In this document: positions 38,575-47,419 of the stretch, in pieces
Layout: every line of letters begins with the position of its first letter
How positions within the stretch are numbered: position 1 is the stretch's first letter
Assembly (NCBI GenBank): GCA_007713455.1
Contig: VMRT01000001.1
Coordinates: 473,343-537,342 of the forward strand
Reading direction: 5' to 3'
Origin: Pseudomonas sp.
Lineage (GTDB): Bacteria; Pseudomonadota; Gammaproteobacteria; Pseudomonadales; Pseudomonadaceae
Length of the DNA stretch: 64,000 nt
Made by a program: the position numbers and the translations under genes
The notes under the pieces: generated by a model
What the model was told of the DNA's origin: nothing
The model's database searches: none
What the model saw: the letters and a program-made list of their open reading frames with translations, nothing else

Positions 38575-40280
38575 CCCAGCAATTCCCGCAGGGTGGCCAG
38601 GGTATCGGCTTCCTCCACCGGCTTGTCGAGGCGCCAGCGCAGCATGCGTGGAAAGCGCACGGCGATACCGCTCTTGTGGCGGCTACTGGCGGCGATGCCT
38701 TCGAAGCCCAGCTCGAACACCAGCGTCGGCGTCACGCTGCGCACGGGGCCGAATTTCTCCACGGTGGTTTTGCGCACGATGGCGTCGACCTTGCGCATTT
38801 CCTCGTCGGTAAGCCCGGAATAAGCCTTGGCGAAGGGCACCAGCTTGCGTTCTGGGTCGCCCGGCGCGCCGTCCCAGACTGCAAAGGTGTAGTCGGTGTA
38901 GAGACTGGCGCGGCGGCCGTGGCCGCGCTGGGCATAGATCAGCACGGCATCAATCGAGTACGGGTCGATCTTCCATTTCCACCAGACGCCGACGTCCTTG
39001 GTCCGGCCGACACCGTACTGCGCCGCGCGGGCCTTGATCATCATCCCTTCGACGCCGCGAGCACGGGACGCTTCGCGCTGGCGGGCCAGGTCCTGCCAAT
39101 CCGCTCCGCTCACCAGTGGCGAAAGCATCAGCCGCGGGCTGGGGCATTGGCCCACGACCGCCTCGAGCTGCTGGCGGCGTTCGCGGTGCTCGCGCTGCCG
39201 CCAGTCGTCACCCTGCCATTCCAGCAGGTCGTAGGCGAGCACCGCGACGGGGGCGTCAGCCAGCACTTTCGCCGTGAGATTCTTGCGGCCGATACGCTGC
39301 TGCAGCAGAGAGAAGGATTGCACGCCGAAGCGTTCGGCTGTTTCTGAATCATCGCTATCTGAATGTTCGAAAAGATTGGTCGTAGGCTCGCCGGGGGCGT
39401 GCTTCCAGACCAGGATCTCGCCGTCGATCACGGTACCGTCCGGCAAGTTGCCGGCCAATTCGCAGAGCTCCGGAAAACGCTCGCTGACCAGCTCTTCGCC
39501 ACGGGACCAGACCCAGATCTGCCCGTCACGCTTGACCAGTTGCGCACGGATGCCGTCCCACTTCCATTCGACGAACCAGTTCTCTGGCGCGCCGAGCAGG
39601 GTGTCGAACTCCTCGACCGGCGCCTGCAGCGGATGGGCGAGAAAGAAGGGGTAGGGCTGGCCGCCGCGCTGCGCATGTTCGTGTTCGGACTCGTCGGCAA
39701 TCAGCGCGAGGTAGCCTTCGGCGCTGGGACGGTGCGACAGGTCGGTATAGCCAACCAGCCGCTGCGCGACCCGTTTCGGATCGAGATCGACCAGCGAGGC
39801 CAGTGCACGAGTGACCAGCAATTTCGAGACGCCCACACGAAAGGCGCCGGTGATCAGTTTGATGCAGACCATCAGGCTGAGCCGGTCCAGCTGCGCCCAG
39901 AGTGCGGGCAATCGCTCAGCCAATTCTTCCGGCGGCAGACCGCGCAAGGGCAGTAGCTTGTCCTGCATCCATACGGCGAGGCCATCGTCGGAGCTGTGCT
40001 CGGCCTCGGGCATCAGCAGCGAGATGGTTTCGGCCATATCACCGACGGCCTGATAGCTTTCCTCGAACAGCCATTCCGGTAGCGCAGAAACTATCATGGT
40101 GGTTTCGCGCAATACCTTGGTCGGCACAAGTTGGCGAGGTCGACCGCCGGAAAGGAAGTAGACCGCCCAGGCGGCGTCGGCCGGATCGGCCTCGCGGAAA
40201 TAGTCGCGCATTGCCGCGAGCTTGGCGTTGCTCGAGGTGGTCGCGTCGAGCCGGCTATAGAGGGTGGCGAAGGCTTTCAT
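38571..40280 (-). CDS. ATP-dependent DNA ligase of the Lhr/exonuclease-associated repair operon
   Basis: A 569-residue ligase. The N-terminal DNA-binding domain is about 1-205. The adenylation domain carries the KxDG motif as KWDG (K240 becomes AMP-linked), with [20 protein letters not shown] and WWKWKIDP as motifs III-V. The OB-fold ends near 560. It seals nicks as part of the four-gene repair set. Its stop overlaps the helicase start by 4 bp. 79 bp separate it from the exonuclease remnant upstream, with a REP element in the gap. Confidence 0.92.
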   Translation of the reverse strand: MKAFATLYSRLDATTSSNAKLAAMRDYFREADPADAAWAVYFLSGGRPRQLVPTKVLRETTMIVSALPEWLFEESYQAVGDMAETISLLMPEAEHSSDDGLAVWMQDKLLPLRGLPPEELAERLPALWAQLDRLSLMVCIKLITGAFRVGVSKLLVTRALASLVDLDPKRVAQRLVGYTDLSHRPSAEGYLALIADESEHEHAQRGGQPYPFFLAHPLQAPVEEFDTLLGAPENWFVEWKWDGIRAQLVKRDGQIWVWSRGEELVSERFPELCELAGNLPDGTVIDGEILVWKHAPGEPTTNLFEHSDSDDSETAERFGVQSFSLLQQRIGRKNLTAKVLADAPVAVLAYDLLEWQGDDWRQREHRERRQQLEAVVGQCPSPRLMLSPLVSGADWQDLARQREASRARGVEGMMIKARAAQYGVGRTKDVGVWWKWKIDPYSIDAVLIYAQRGHGRRASLYTDYTFAVWDGAPGDPERKLVPFAKAYSGLTDEEMRKVDAIVRKTTVEKFGPVRSVTPTLVFELGFEGIAASSRHKSGIAVRFPRMLRWRLDKPVEEADTLATLRELLG

Positions 40281-40312
40281 GCGGCGCCTCCGTACCGGTG
40301 TGGTGCGGCCGA

Positions 40313-40338
40313 TTTGCGCGCAAGCTCGCTCCTACGAG
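40313..40338. repeat. Pseudomonas-type REP element
   Basis: On the minus strand the element reads CTCGTAGGAGCGAGCTTGCG, followed by CGCAAA, matching the common Pseudomonas REP core (GTAGGAGCGAGCTTGC) that I recall. It lies between the exonuclease and ligase genes. Confidence 0.75.
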
Positions 40339-40359
40339 GCGGGGTGGTGATCCGCCTAG

Positions 40360-41381
40360 TCATTCGGCCTCCTGGGTGTTCGCGTCGTCTTCGTCGCCAT
40401 ATTCGGTCTCGAAGGCCTGCGCATCGAGCCCGCGCATCTCACGCAGATAACGGACCAGGATCGGAACGGAACCGTGGGTGACCATCACCCGCTCGGCGCC
40501 GGTCTGCTCGATGGCCCAGAGCAGGCCCGGCCAGTCGGCGTGATCGGAGAGCACGAAGCCGCGGTCGACACCACGTCGACGACGGGTGCCGCGCAACATC
40601 ATCCAGCCGCTGGCGAAGGCATCGGCATAGTCACCGAAACGACGCATCCATGTGCTCCCGCCAGCTGACGGCGGCGCGAGGATGATGGCCTGCTTCAGCC
40701 GAGGGTCGCCCTTTTTCAGGTCGCCGGCATAAATGGTCGGTGGAAGATAGACACCGCCTTCGCGATAGACCTTGTTCAGTGGCTCCACAGCGCCATGGAC
40801 GACGATGGTGCCGATGTTCTCATCCAATCCGTGAAGGATGCGCTGCGCCTTGCCGAAGGCGTAGCAGAACAGCACCGAGGCGCGCCCGGCCGCGGCGTTG
40901 GCGCGCCACCAGTCATTGATTTCGCGGAATACCTCGGCCTGGGACGGCCATTTGTAGATCGGCAAACCGAAGGTCGATTCGGTAATGAAGGTGTGGCAGC
41001 GCACCGGCTCGAACGGGGCGCAGGTGCCGTCCGGCTCGACCTTGTAGTCGCCTGAGGCCACCCAGACCTCGCCCTTGTATTCCAGTCGCACCTGAGCCGA
41101 GCCGAGCCGAGCACATGGCCGGCCGGGTGGAAGCTGAGCTTTACGCCGTGATGTTCGATGGACTCACCGTAGGCCAGCGTTTGCAGCGGCATATCGGCGG
41201 CGATGCGTGAACGCAGAATGCCTTCGCTGTCGCTTGAAGCCAGGTAATGGCCCATGCCCCAGCGCGCGTGGTCGCCGTGGGCGTGGGTGATGACGGCGCG
41301 ATCGACCGGACGCCAGGGATCGATGTAGAAATCACCGGGTGGGCAGTAGAGGCCTTCGGGACGAGCAACGACAAGATCCAT
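40360..41381 (-). pseudogene. ligase-associated 3' exonuclease (metallo-beta-lactamase/CPSF fold), frameshifted
   Basis: The N-terminal part (from 41381) has ITHAHGDHARWG, the HxHxDH metal site, and SFHPAGHVLGSA. The C-terminal part (frame ending at 40360) continues VRLEYKGEVWVASGDYK ... TESTFGLPIYKWP ... LSDHADWPGLL to the end. The frames are joined at 41091-41111 by three GAGCC units. Taking out one 5-bp unit gives one continuous protein of about 338 residues ending GSAQVRLEYKG at the joint. No other damage is seen, so the change is recent, reversible or a sequencing error. First gene of the repair operon. Confidence 0.88.
41094..41112. repeat. 5-bp tandem repeat causing the exonuclease frameshift
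   Basis: Three GAGCC units (41094-41108) followed by a partial fourth (GAGC). Two units would keep the exonuclease frame. Three put the downstream two thirds out of frame. Confidence 0.9.
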
Positions 41382-41469
41382 GACGACTGGCAGTTCGATG
41401 GGCTTGCAGGGTTGGAGCCCGGCGAGGCGTTTGGAGTTCGCTCGCCGGGCTACCGGGGCTGATCGGAAA

Positions 41470-43914
41470 TCAGCGGATTCGTCCTTCCTGCAACTCCAGG
41501 TCCTCCTTGGCGAAGTCGTCCACGTCGATGACTTTGCGCCGTGCGAGTTCTGCCATCTGCAGCTGCTCGGCCTCCACGGAATCTATGACGCCGGCAGCCA
41601 GCGCGGCATCGATCGAACTTTCGCCAGCGGCCGGCATGACCACGCCGGACTTGAGCGCCTTGGCCAGCTTCTTCGCTGCGTCCTGGCTGGTGGCGAGGAT
41701 TTCGAAAGCGTGCTTCAGCGCGCCGAGCGGCTGCTCGGGATCCTGCGGGCGGTACATGCCATCGAGGATGCGCTCCAAAGCCGGATCGCCTTCCGGGCGG
41801 CCGAGGAGGGCGGCGACCTCGGCGTCCAGGACGTCGGACGGCCCCTTGTGGCGCGCACCGAAGGGGAACACCAGAGCATGCAGCAGGTGCCCGAGAATGC
41901 GGTTGGGGAAGTTGGCCAGCACGTCCTGCAGGGCGGATTCGGCCTTCTCCAGGCAGTCCTCCAGCGCCCAGCGCAGCAGCGGCTCCTGTTCAGTCGGATG
42001 GCCGAGGTCATGGAACTGCTTGAGTGCTGCGGAGGCGAGGTAGAGATGGCTTAGCACGTCGCCCAGCCGCGCCGACAGCCGCTCGCGACGCTTGAGCTCG
42101 CCGCCGAGCAGCATCATCGACAGATCGGCCAGCATCGCGAATGCCGCTGCGATGCGATTGAGCGCGCGGAAGTAGGGTTGCGTGACGCTCGTCCCCGGCA
42201 CACGCCCCATCAGACCGAAGCTCAGACCCAGCAGCAGGGTGCTGGCCGTGTTGCTGACGGCGAAGCCGATGTGTTGCATCAACAGGTCATCGAATTTCAC
42301 AACAGCGGCTTCACGATCCGGCTCGTGGACCAGCTCCATTTCGCGCAGCACGAACGGATGGCAGCGGATTGCGCCCTGGCCGAAGATCATCAGGTTGCGC
42401 GAGAGGATGTTGGCACCTTCCACGGTGATGGAGATCGGCGCCGACAGCCACAGGCGTCCGAGGTAATTGTTCGGGCCGAGGATGATGCCCTTGCCGCCGT
42501 GGATATCCATGGCGTCGGTGATGCAGGCACGGCCGCGTTCAGTGAGGTGGTACTTCAGAATCGCCGAGAGCACCGAGGGCTTTTCGCCCAGGTCGACGGC
42601 GTTGGCGGTGAGAATACGCGCGGCATCCATCAGCCAGGCGTTGCCGCCAATGCGCGCCAGCGGCTCCTGAATACCTTCGAAGGCGGCGAGCGGCACGTTG
42701 AACTGCTCGCGGACCTGCGCATAGCGACCGCTCACATAGCTGCAGACCTTGGCGGCGCTGGTGCCGGTCGCCGGCAGGGAGATCGAGCGGCCGACCGACA
42801 GGCAGTTCATCAGCATCATCCAGCCTTTGCCGATCATGTCGCGGCCGCCGATGATCGCATCCAGCGGCACGAAGACATCCTTGCCCCAGTTCGGCCCGTT
42901 CATGAAGGCCGCACCCAGCGGCAGGTGGCGACGGCCGATGTCCACGCCGGGAGTGTCGGTGGGGATCAGCGCCAGGCTGATGCCGAGTTCTTCCTCATCG
43001 CCCAGCAAGTGATCCGGATCGTAGGTCTTGAAGGCCACGCCGAGCAGGGTCGCCACCGGGCCGAGGGTGATGTAGCGCTTCTCCCAGTTCAGCCGCAGAC
43101 CGAGCACCTCTTCGCCCTGCCACTGGCCGCGGCAGATCACGCCGCTGTCGTTCATAGCGCCGGCGTCGGAGCCGGCATAAGGGCCGGTGAGGGCAAAGCA
43201 GGGAATGTCGGTGCCATTGGCCAGGCGCGGCAGGTAGTGGTTGCGCTGCTCATCGGTGCCGTAGTGCATCAGCAGCTCGGCCGGACCGAGAGAGTTGGGC
43301 ACCATCACGGTGCTGGCCAGGTCACCGCTGCGGGTGGCGAGTTTCATCACGATCTGCGAGTGGGCGTAGGCGGAGAAGCCCTTGCCGCCGTATTCCTTGG
43401 GGATGATCAGGGCGAAGAAGCCTTCGGCCTTGATGTAGTCCCAGGCGGCGGGCGGCAGGTCCATGCGCTGGGCGATATCCCATTCGCTGACCAGGGCGCA
43501 GAGGGTTTCGGTAGGGCCGTCGAGAAAGGCCTGTTCTTCATCCGTGAGGCGCGCCTTCGGATAGCCGAGCAGGGTGTCCCACGCCGGGCGGCCGCTAAAG
43601 AGTTCGCCGTCCCACCAGACGGTGCCGGCGTCGATGGCGTCGCGCTCGGTGGCGGAAATCGGCGGTAGCACCTTCTTGAACCAGTCGAACATCGGCCCGC
43701 TGAAGTACTTGCGGCGCACGTCTGCGACCAATAGAGGCACCGCAATGGCGATCAAGGCGAGCCAGAGCAGGAATACCACCACCCCGGAGGTGTCGGCAGC
43801 GGTCATGAAGACCAGGTAGGTGGCGACGATCACCAGTGCCGGCACCGGCGACAGGCGCAGGTGGGCGATTACGGCAATGCCGAGCAGTAGAACCAGCAAC
43901 CAGAGCAGCGTCAT
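41470..43914 (-). CDS. fadE: acyl-CoA dehydrogenase FadE
   Basis: An 814-residue long-type acyl-CoA dehydrogenase of fatty-acid beta-oxidation. Two hydrophobic segments (about 3-45 and 48-65) are followed by the ACAD N-terminal, middle and C-terminal FAD-binding domains (FALTGPYAGSDAGAM; ITDAMDIHGGKGIILGPNNYLG) and the extra C-terminal domain (DUF1974-type, to residue 814) typical of FadE. It is full length and monocistronic. Confidence 0.94.
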   Translation of the reverse strand: MTLLWLLVLLLGIAVIAHLRLSPVPALVIVATYLVFMTAADTSGVVVFLLWLALIAIAVPLLVADVRRKYFSGPMFDWFKKVLPPISATERDAIDAGTVWWDGELFSGRPAWDTLLGYPKARLTDEEQAFLDGPTETLCALVSEWDIAQRMDLPPAAWDYIKAEGFFALIIPKEYGGKGFSAYAHSQIVMKLATRSGDLASTVMVPNSLGPAELLMHYGTDEQRNHYLPRLANGTDIPCFALTGPYAGSDAGAMNDSGVICRGQWQGEEVLGLRLNWEKRYITLGPVATLLGVAFKTYDPDHLLGDEEELGISLALIPTDTPGVDIGRRHLPLGAAFMNGPNWGKDVFVPLDAIIGGRDMIGKGWMMLMNCLSVGRSISLPATGTSAAKVCSYVSGRYAQVREQFNVPLAAFEGIQEPLARIGGNAWLMDAARILTANAVDLGEKPSVLSAILKYHLTERGRACITDAMDIHGGKGIILGPNNYLGRLWLSAPISITVEGANILSRNLMIFGQGAIRCHPFVLREMELVHEPDREAAVVKFDDLLMQHIGFAVSNTASTLLLGLSFGLMGRVPGTSVTQPYFRALNRIAAAFAMLADLSMMLLGGELKRRERLSARLGDVLSHLYLASAALKQFHDLGHPTEQEPLLRWALEDCLEKAESALQDVLANFPNRILGHLLHALVFPFGARHKGPSDVLDAEVAALLGRPEGDPALERILDGMYRPQDPEQPLGALKHAFEILATSQDAAKKLAKALKSGVVMPAAGESSIDAALAAGVIDSVEAEQLQMAELARRKVIDVDDFAKEDLELQEGRIR

Positions 43915-44027
43915 GAGTCTTATCCTTTCAGGTTCGAACAGCTTCCGTCTTCAGCATAGGCGCTTGCGCCGCTGCAGCGAAGGGACGAGGTGTCGCCGCC
44001 GGCCAACGGGCGGCGACGGGGGATGGT

Positions 44028-45167
44028 TCAGCTCGGCCGGGCGCCGAGCATTTGCGTGTCGGCATCGTCGGCGTTCTGGTTGGCTGCCGGCTTTTCCTGC
44101 GGCACGCCGGCAACATTGATTTCCGGCAATCGCCCACCGATGAATTCGATGCTGCGGGTGGGGAAGGCGAACTGCACGTCCATGTCGCGAATGCCCTGCA
44201 GCAGGGCGAGGTTGATCGCCTGCTGGGTGTCCATGTACTTGTTGTAGTCCGAGACCTGCATGATGTAGACGACCTCGAAGGTCAGCTGGCTGTCGTCGAA
44301 GCCGAGGAAATGCGCGCGGTCGAACTTCGCGACTTCGATGCCTTCGATGATGCGCTTCACCAGTTCTGCCACCTCTTTCACCTTTTCGGTTGGCGTGTCA
44401 TAGGTGATGCCGAACTTGAAGACGATCCGCCGCGTGTTCATGCGCTTGTAGTTGTGCACGATCTGCCGCAACAGGTCGGCGTTGGATACGACCACCTGTT
44501 CGCCGCTGAGGGCGCGAATGCGCGTGGTTTTCAGGCCAATGTGCTCGATGTTGCCGGCCACCTCGCCGAATACCACGAAGTCACCGATCTCGAACGGCTT
44601 GTCCACGCCGATGGACAGCGAGGCGAAGATGTCGCTGAGCAGCGTCTGTACTGCCAGGGCGATTGCGATACCGCCAACGCCGAGGCTGGCGACCATGGCG
44701 GTGATGTCGACACCCAGGTTGGCGAGGATCGATAGCAGCATCATGGTCCAGACCACGATGCGGATCATGATGCCGATGATGGTGGTGGTGACCGGATTGC
44801 GGGCCTTGCCGTCCCGGGTCAGGCTCTCCATCCACAGGCGCACGCCGGTGTCCATCCACAGTGCGAACTGGAACGCCAGGGCGATGAACCAGCCGTGGGA
44901 CATCGTCGATTCCCAGCGGGGCGACAGTTCAACCGTCTTCAGTGCGATCAGCAGTGAGAACGCCAGGATCAGCAGATTGCTGGTGCGTGAAAGCAGTTCG
45001 GCGGTGATGCCGAGGAACTTGGTCTTGGACCCGGTTGCGAGCTTGTTGAGGCGCCTGGTGACGATCCCGAGGATGGTGCGCAGGACCAGGTAGCTGACGA
45101 TGGTGATCCCCAGCACGATAGCCAGGTTGATCCAGAGTGTCTCGTTGAGCAGGGCGTCCCAGTTCAT
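44028..45167 (-). CDS. mechanosensitive ion channel, MscS family
   Basis: A 379-residue channel. Membrane segments lie at about 14-32, 60-80, 93-112, 128-148 and the pore helix (MVASLGVGGIAIALAVQTLLSDIFASL, about 164-190), followed by the beta domain (FEIGDFVVFGEVAGNIEHIGLKTTRIR) and the alpha/beta vestibule. The C-terminal tail is asparagine/glutamine-rich. It should gate under membrane tension on osmotic downshock. Confidence 0.92.
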   Translation of the reverse strand: MNWDALLNETLWINLAIVLGITIVSYLVLRTILGIVTRRLNKLATGSKTKFLGITAELLSRTSNLLILAFSLLIALKTVELSPRWESTMSHGWFIALAFQFALWMDTGVRLWMESLTRDGKARNPVTTTIIGIMIRIVVWTMMLLSILANLGVDITAMVASLGVGGIAIALAVQTLLSDIFASLSIGVDKPFEIGDFVVFGEVAGNIEHIGLKTTRIRALSGEQVVVSNADLLRQIVHNYKRMNTRRIVFKFGITYDTPTEKVKEVAELVKRIIEGIEVAKFDRAHFLGFDDSQLTFEVVYIMQVSDYNKYMDTQQAINLALLQGIRDMDVQFAFPTRSIEFIGGRLPEINVAGVPQEKPAANQNADDADTQMLGARPS

Positions 45168-45299
45168 CCATATCCTCCGATAAGGGTGCGCATGATGCAG
45201 CGAAGGCCACGTTTTTCAGTGGCCCTCGCTGCTCATAAGTTCCCTATGTCGGCGGCGGTATGGGTGGTGCTGGCGGACTCGACGGCCGCGTCGGTGCGA

Positions 45300-45656
45300 T
45301 CAGTCGCTTGGTAACACAGTGGCGAGCTCGTCGTAGCCGCCCGCGTTGATGACCTGTGTGTAGCCGAGCTTCTCGAGCACGTCCTGCGCTTCGGAGGCAC
45401 GGCGGCCGCTGCGGCAGTAGAGCACGACCGGCGTGTCCTTTTCCGGGGCCAGTGTTCCGATCCGCTCGGCGATATCCGGAGTCTCGATGCGGACCGCGCC
45501 GGGCAGCGCTCCTTCGGCGAACTCGTCAGCAGTTCTTACATCGATCAGTACGGTGTCGGCTCGCTGCAGCATCTGCAGGGCGGTGGGCTGATCGATATCG
45601 CCAGCCGATGCGTGCAGGCTCAGAGCCAGCAGTAGGGAAAGAATCGGGACGCGCAT
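45300..45656 (-). CDS. periplasmic rhodanese-domain protein
   Basis: 118 residues. The signal peptide is MRVPILSLLLALSLHASA (1-18), followed by a single rhodanese domain with catalytic Cys81 in the loop CRSGRRAS. It is a sulfur-carrier or sulfurtransferase type protein located in the periplasm. Its partner is unknown. A 31-residue membrane protein gene lies just upstream on the same strand (31 bp gap). Confidence 0.88.
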   Translation of the reverse strand: MRVPILSLLLALSLHASAGDIDQPTALQMLQRADTVLIDVRTADEFAEGALPGAVRIETPDIAERIGTLAPEKDTPVVLYCRSGRRASEAQDVLEKLGYTQVINAGGYDELATVLPSD

Positions 45657-45687
45657 GGGAACTCCTCGCAGCGCGCCGGTGGCGCGC

Positions 45688-45783
45688 TCAGCTGAATATA
45701 CGGGTCAGGTTGGGCAGGATGAGAATCACTGCCGTGGCAATGACGATCAGTGTCGCCTGCCGAAATTTCTTCTGCTTGAGCAT
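45688..45783 (-). CDS. 31-residue single-span membrane protein
   Basis: ATG at 45783-45781, stop at 45690-45688. The product starts MLKQKKFRQATLIV, continues as one hydrophobic helix (about 11-26) and ends NLTRIFS: a short basic N-terminus, one transmembrane segment and a short C-terminus. AAGG lies 8 nt before the ATG. It is upstream of, and in line with, the rhodanese gene. The topology looks non-random, but no family was recognised. Confidence 0.5.
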   Translation of the reverse strand: MLKQKKFRQATLIVIATAVILILPNLTRIFS

Positions 45784-46006
45784 GACATGGCCTTTTATTC
45801 TTGTGTGTAGCGATTATCGCCTTGCCGAAGGGGCGGAGACGGTACGTGACCGCGGTTTCCAGAATCCGATGCCGGTAAACGAGACGTGCCGGACATTCGC
45901 CCAGACTCAAGAGAAAGCAATTTCCGCACCAGCGAACGCTTCCAGCGATGGAGCTGGTCGCTGCTTTTGGTTGTCTTCCGTTTTACACCGCATCGGAGGA
46001 CAGACA

Positions 46007-46519
46007 ATGAACAAGCCGAAGTTTCCGCTAGTACTGTTACTCACCGCCATTTCCAGCGCTGCATTGGCGCAGCAGGAGGGCATGACACTGCAGCAGGAGC
46101 GTGACCAGATGGGTGCCGATTTGGAAGAAAATCGCCAGCAGATCGGTCGCGATATCAACCGTATCCGTGAGCCGGGCACCACTCGGGAGCAGACGCCTGG
46201 TATCAACCGAGGGGGCGTGCAGAGTGATGCGTACAACCCCCGACCCAACGCTCCGGGTGCCACGAACCCGCCGACCGGGACCGGTTTGCCGAGTCCGCAG
46301 AACAATGTCCGCCAGCCGAACGGTGGCGTGGGCGCGAATCCTGCTCCGGGTACCACCCAGCCACAGACCGCTCCGGGTGGTGCCAATGGAAACGCCAATC
46401 AGGGCGGCGTCACACCGCCGGGTGGAATCGGAACAGGTAGCGGTAACGGTGCAGGCGGAGCCAGCAGCGGCGGTGCGGCCAGCGGCGGCGCAACGGGTGG
46501 CGCCGCCGGCCAGCGTTGA
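46007..46519 (+). CDS. secreted glycine/proline/asparagine-rich low-complexity protein
   Basis: 170 residues. The signal peptide is MNKPKFPLVLLLTAISSAALA (1-21), then a short charged helix (QQERDQMGADLEENRQQIG) and about 120 residues of Gly/Pro/Asn/Thr/Gln-rich sequence, ending in a Gly-Ala-Ser tail. GGAGGA stands 6 nt before the ATG. It probably remains unstructured in the periplasm or outside. No family recognised. Confidence 0.65.
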   Translation: MNKPKFPLVLLLTAISSAALAQQEGMTLQQERDQMGADLEENRQQIGRDINRIREPGTTREQTPGINRGGVQSDAYNPRPNAPGATNPPTGTGLPSPQNNVRQPNGGVGANPAPGTTQPQTAPGGANGNANQGGVTPPGGIGTGSGNGAGGASSGGAASGGATGGAAGQR

Positions 46520-46531
46520 GTCGGCCGGCGT

Positions 46532-46969
46532 TCAGCTGGTGTCGCCGCTGCTCAGAAGTCTCAGGGTGGCCGTATCGGCCTGACCGTCGAAGAAGGCTTG
46601 CAGCGCCTGCTCGAACTGGGCGGAGTCTGGCGCTACATCGGCGAAGAGGGTCATGCAGGAGTGAAACTTCAGGTCGTCTGGGCTTCCCAGAATCTGCTGT
46701 GCGCTGTTGCGGTGATGCCCTAGCATCGCCTCGGTGCAGGCCAGCAGACGTGGTCCCAGCAGCGGATGCTGCAGATAGGCTTCAGCCTCGGCTCGGCCCG
46801 AAATCGCGTAGCGCTGTGCCATGGCGCTGCGGCCAAGCCCCTGCAGCTGCGGAAAGATGAACCACATCCAGTGCGTACGTTTGCGCCCGCTGCGCAGTTC
46901 TGCCAGCGCCGGCGGATACTGGAGTTGTTGAGCGTCGACGAAGCGCTGCAGGTGGTAGGGATCGGCCAT
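46532..46969 (-). CDS. DUF1810 family protein
   Basis: 145 residues starting MADPYHLQRFVDAQQ. DUF1810 signature: RKRTHWMWFIFPQLQGLGRSAMAQRYAI, then HPLLGPRLLACTEAML and DDLKFHSCMTLF. The start at 46969 fits the family, and the longer frame reaches the tRNA terminator and is not used. It is a soluble all-helical protein of unknown function. Confidence 0.85.
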   Translation of the reverse strand: MADPYHLQRFVDAQQLQYPPALAELRSGRKRTHWMWFIFPQLQGLGRSAMAQRYAISGRAEAEAYLQHPLLGPRLLACTEAMLGHHRNSAQQILGSPDDLKFHSCMTLFADVAPDSAQFEQALQAFFDGQADTATLRLLSSGDTS

Positions 46970-47076
46970 GGAAATGATTGCGGCATGAAAGGACTGCGAG
47001 CAATCTGCAACAGGCCAGACGGCTCGACAATCGCTGACGGACGTATGGTGCCCTCGGATCGGGGCTCTAGAACGCA

Positions 47077-47109
47077 AAAACCCCTGACTTCGGGGAAATC
47101 AGGGGTTTT
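47077..47109 (-). terminator. Rho-independent terminator of tRNA-Ser
   Basis: An 11-bp stem AAAACCCCTGA / TCAGGGGTTTT, followed on the minus strand by a run of Ts, 15 nt after the tRNA end. Confidence 0.85.
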
Positions 47110-47123
47110 GCTTGAATCGAATA

Positions 47124-47213
47124 TGGCGGTGAGGAAGGGATTCGAACCCTTGATACGATTTCTCGTATACACACTTTCCAGGCGTGCTCCTTCAACCGCT
47201 CGGACACCTCACC
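47124..47213 (-). tRNA. tRNA-Ser (anticodon GGA)
   Basis: 90 nt including an encoded CCA. Acceptor GGTGAGG pairs with CCTCACC. The anticodon loop is CTGGAAA (anticodon GGA), a long variable arm (TACGAGAAATCGTA) marks class II, and the T loop is GGTTCGAATCC. It reads UCC/UCU serine codons. Confidence 0.95.
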
Positions 47214-47419
47214 GGATCGACGGAGGTTCATGTCCGTCGAGGCGCGCTAATGTAATCGAACCCTGTGCCTTTGGCAAAAACTTTTTTAGCTTATTCATGC
47301 GCTTAACAAATTCGTCTCGCTCAGGTGACAGGCTGCACGTTCTGCTAGACTCCTGATTGCAGCCTTGGTCGATGCCTGGGTTATTTTGAATAAGAAGCCG
47401 AGCGGAGCTCACCTGTTTC

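Noticed and set aside
42178..43668. 496-codon plus-strand frame antisense to fadE
   Set aside because: It lies opposite a full-length acyl-CoA dehydrogenase, and the His/Gln/Gly-rich product has no domain.
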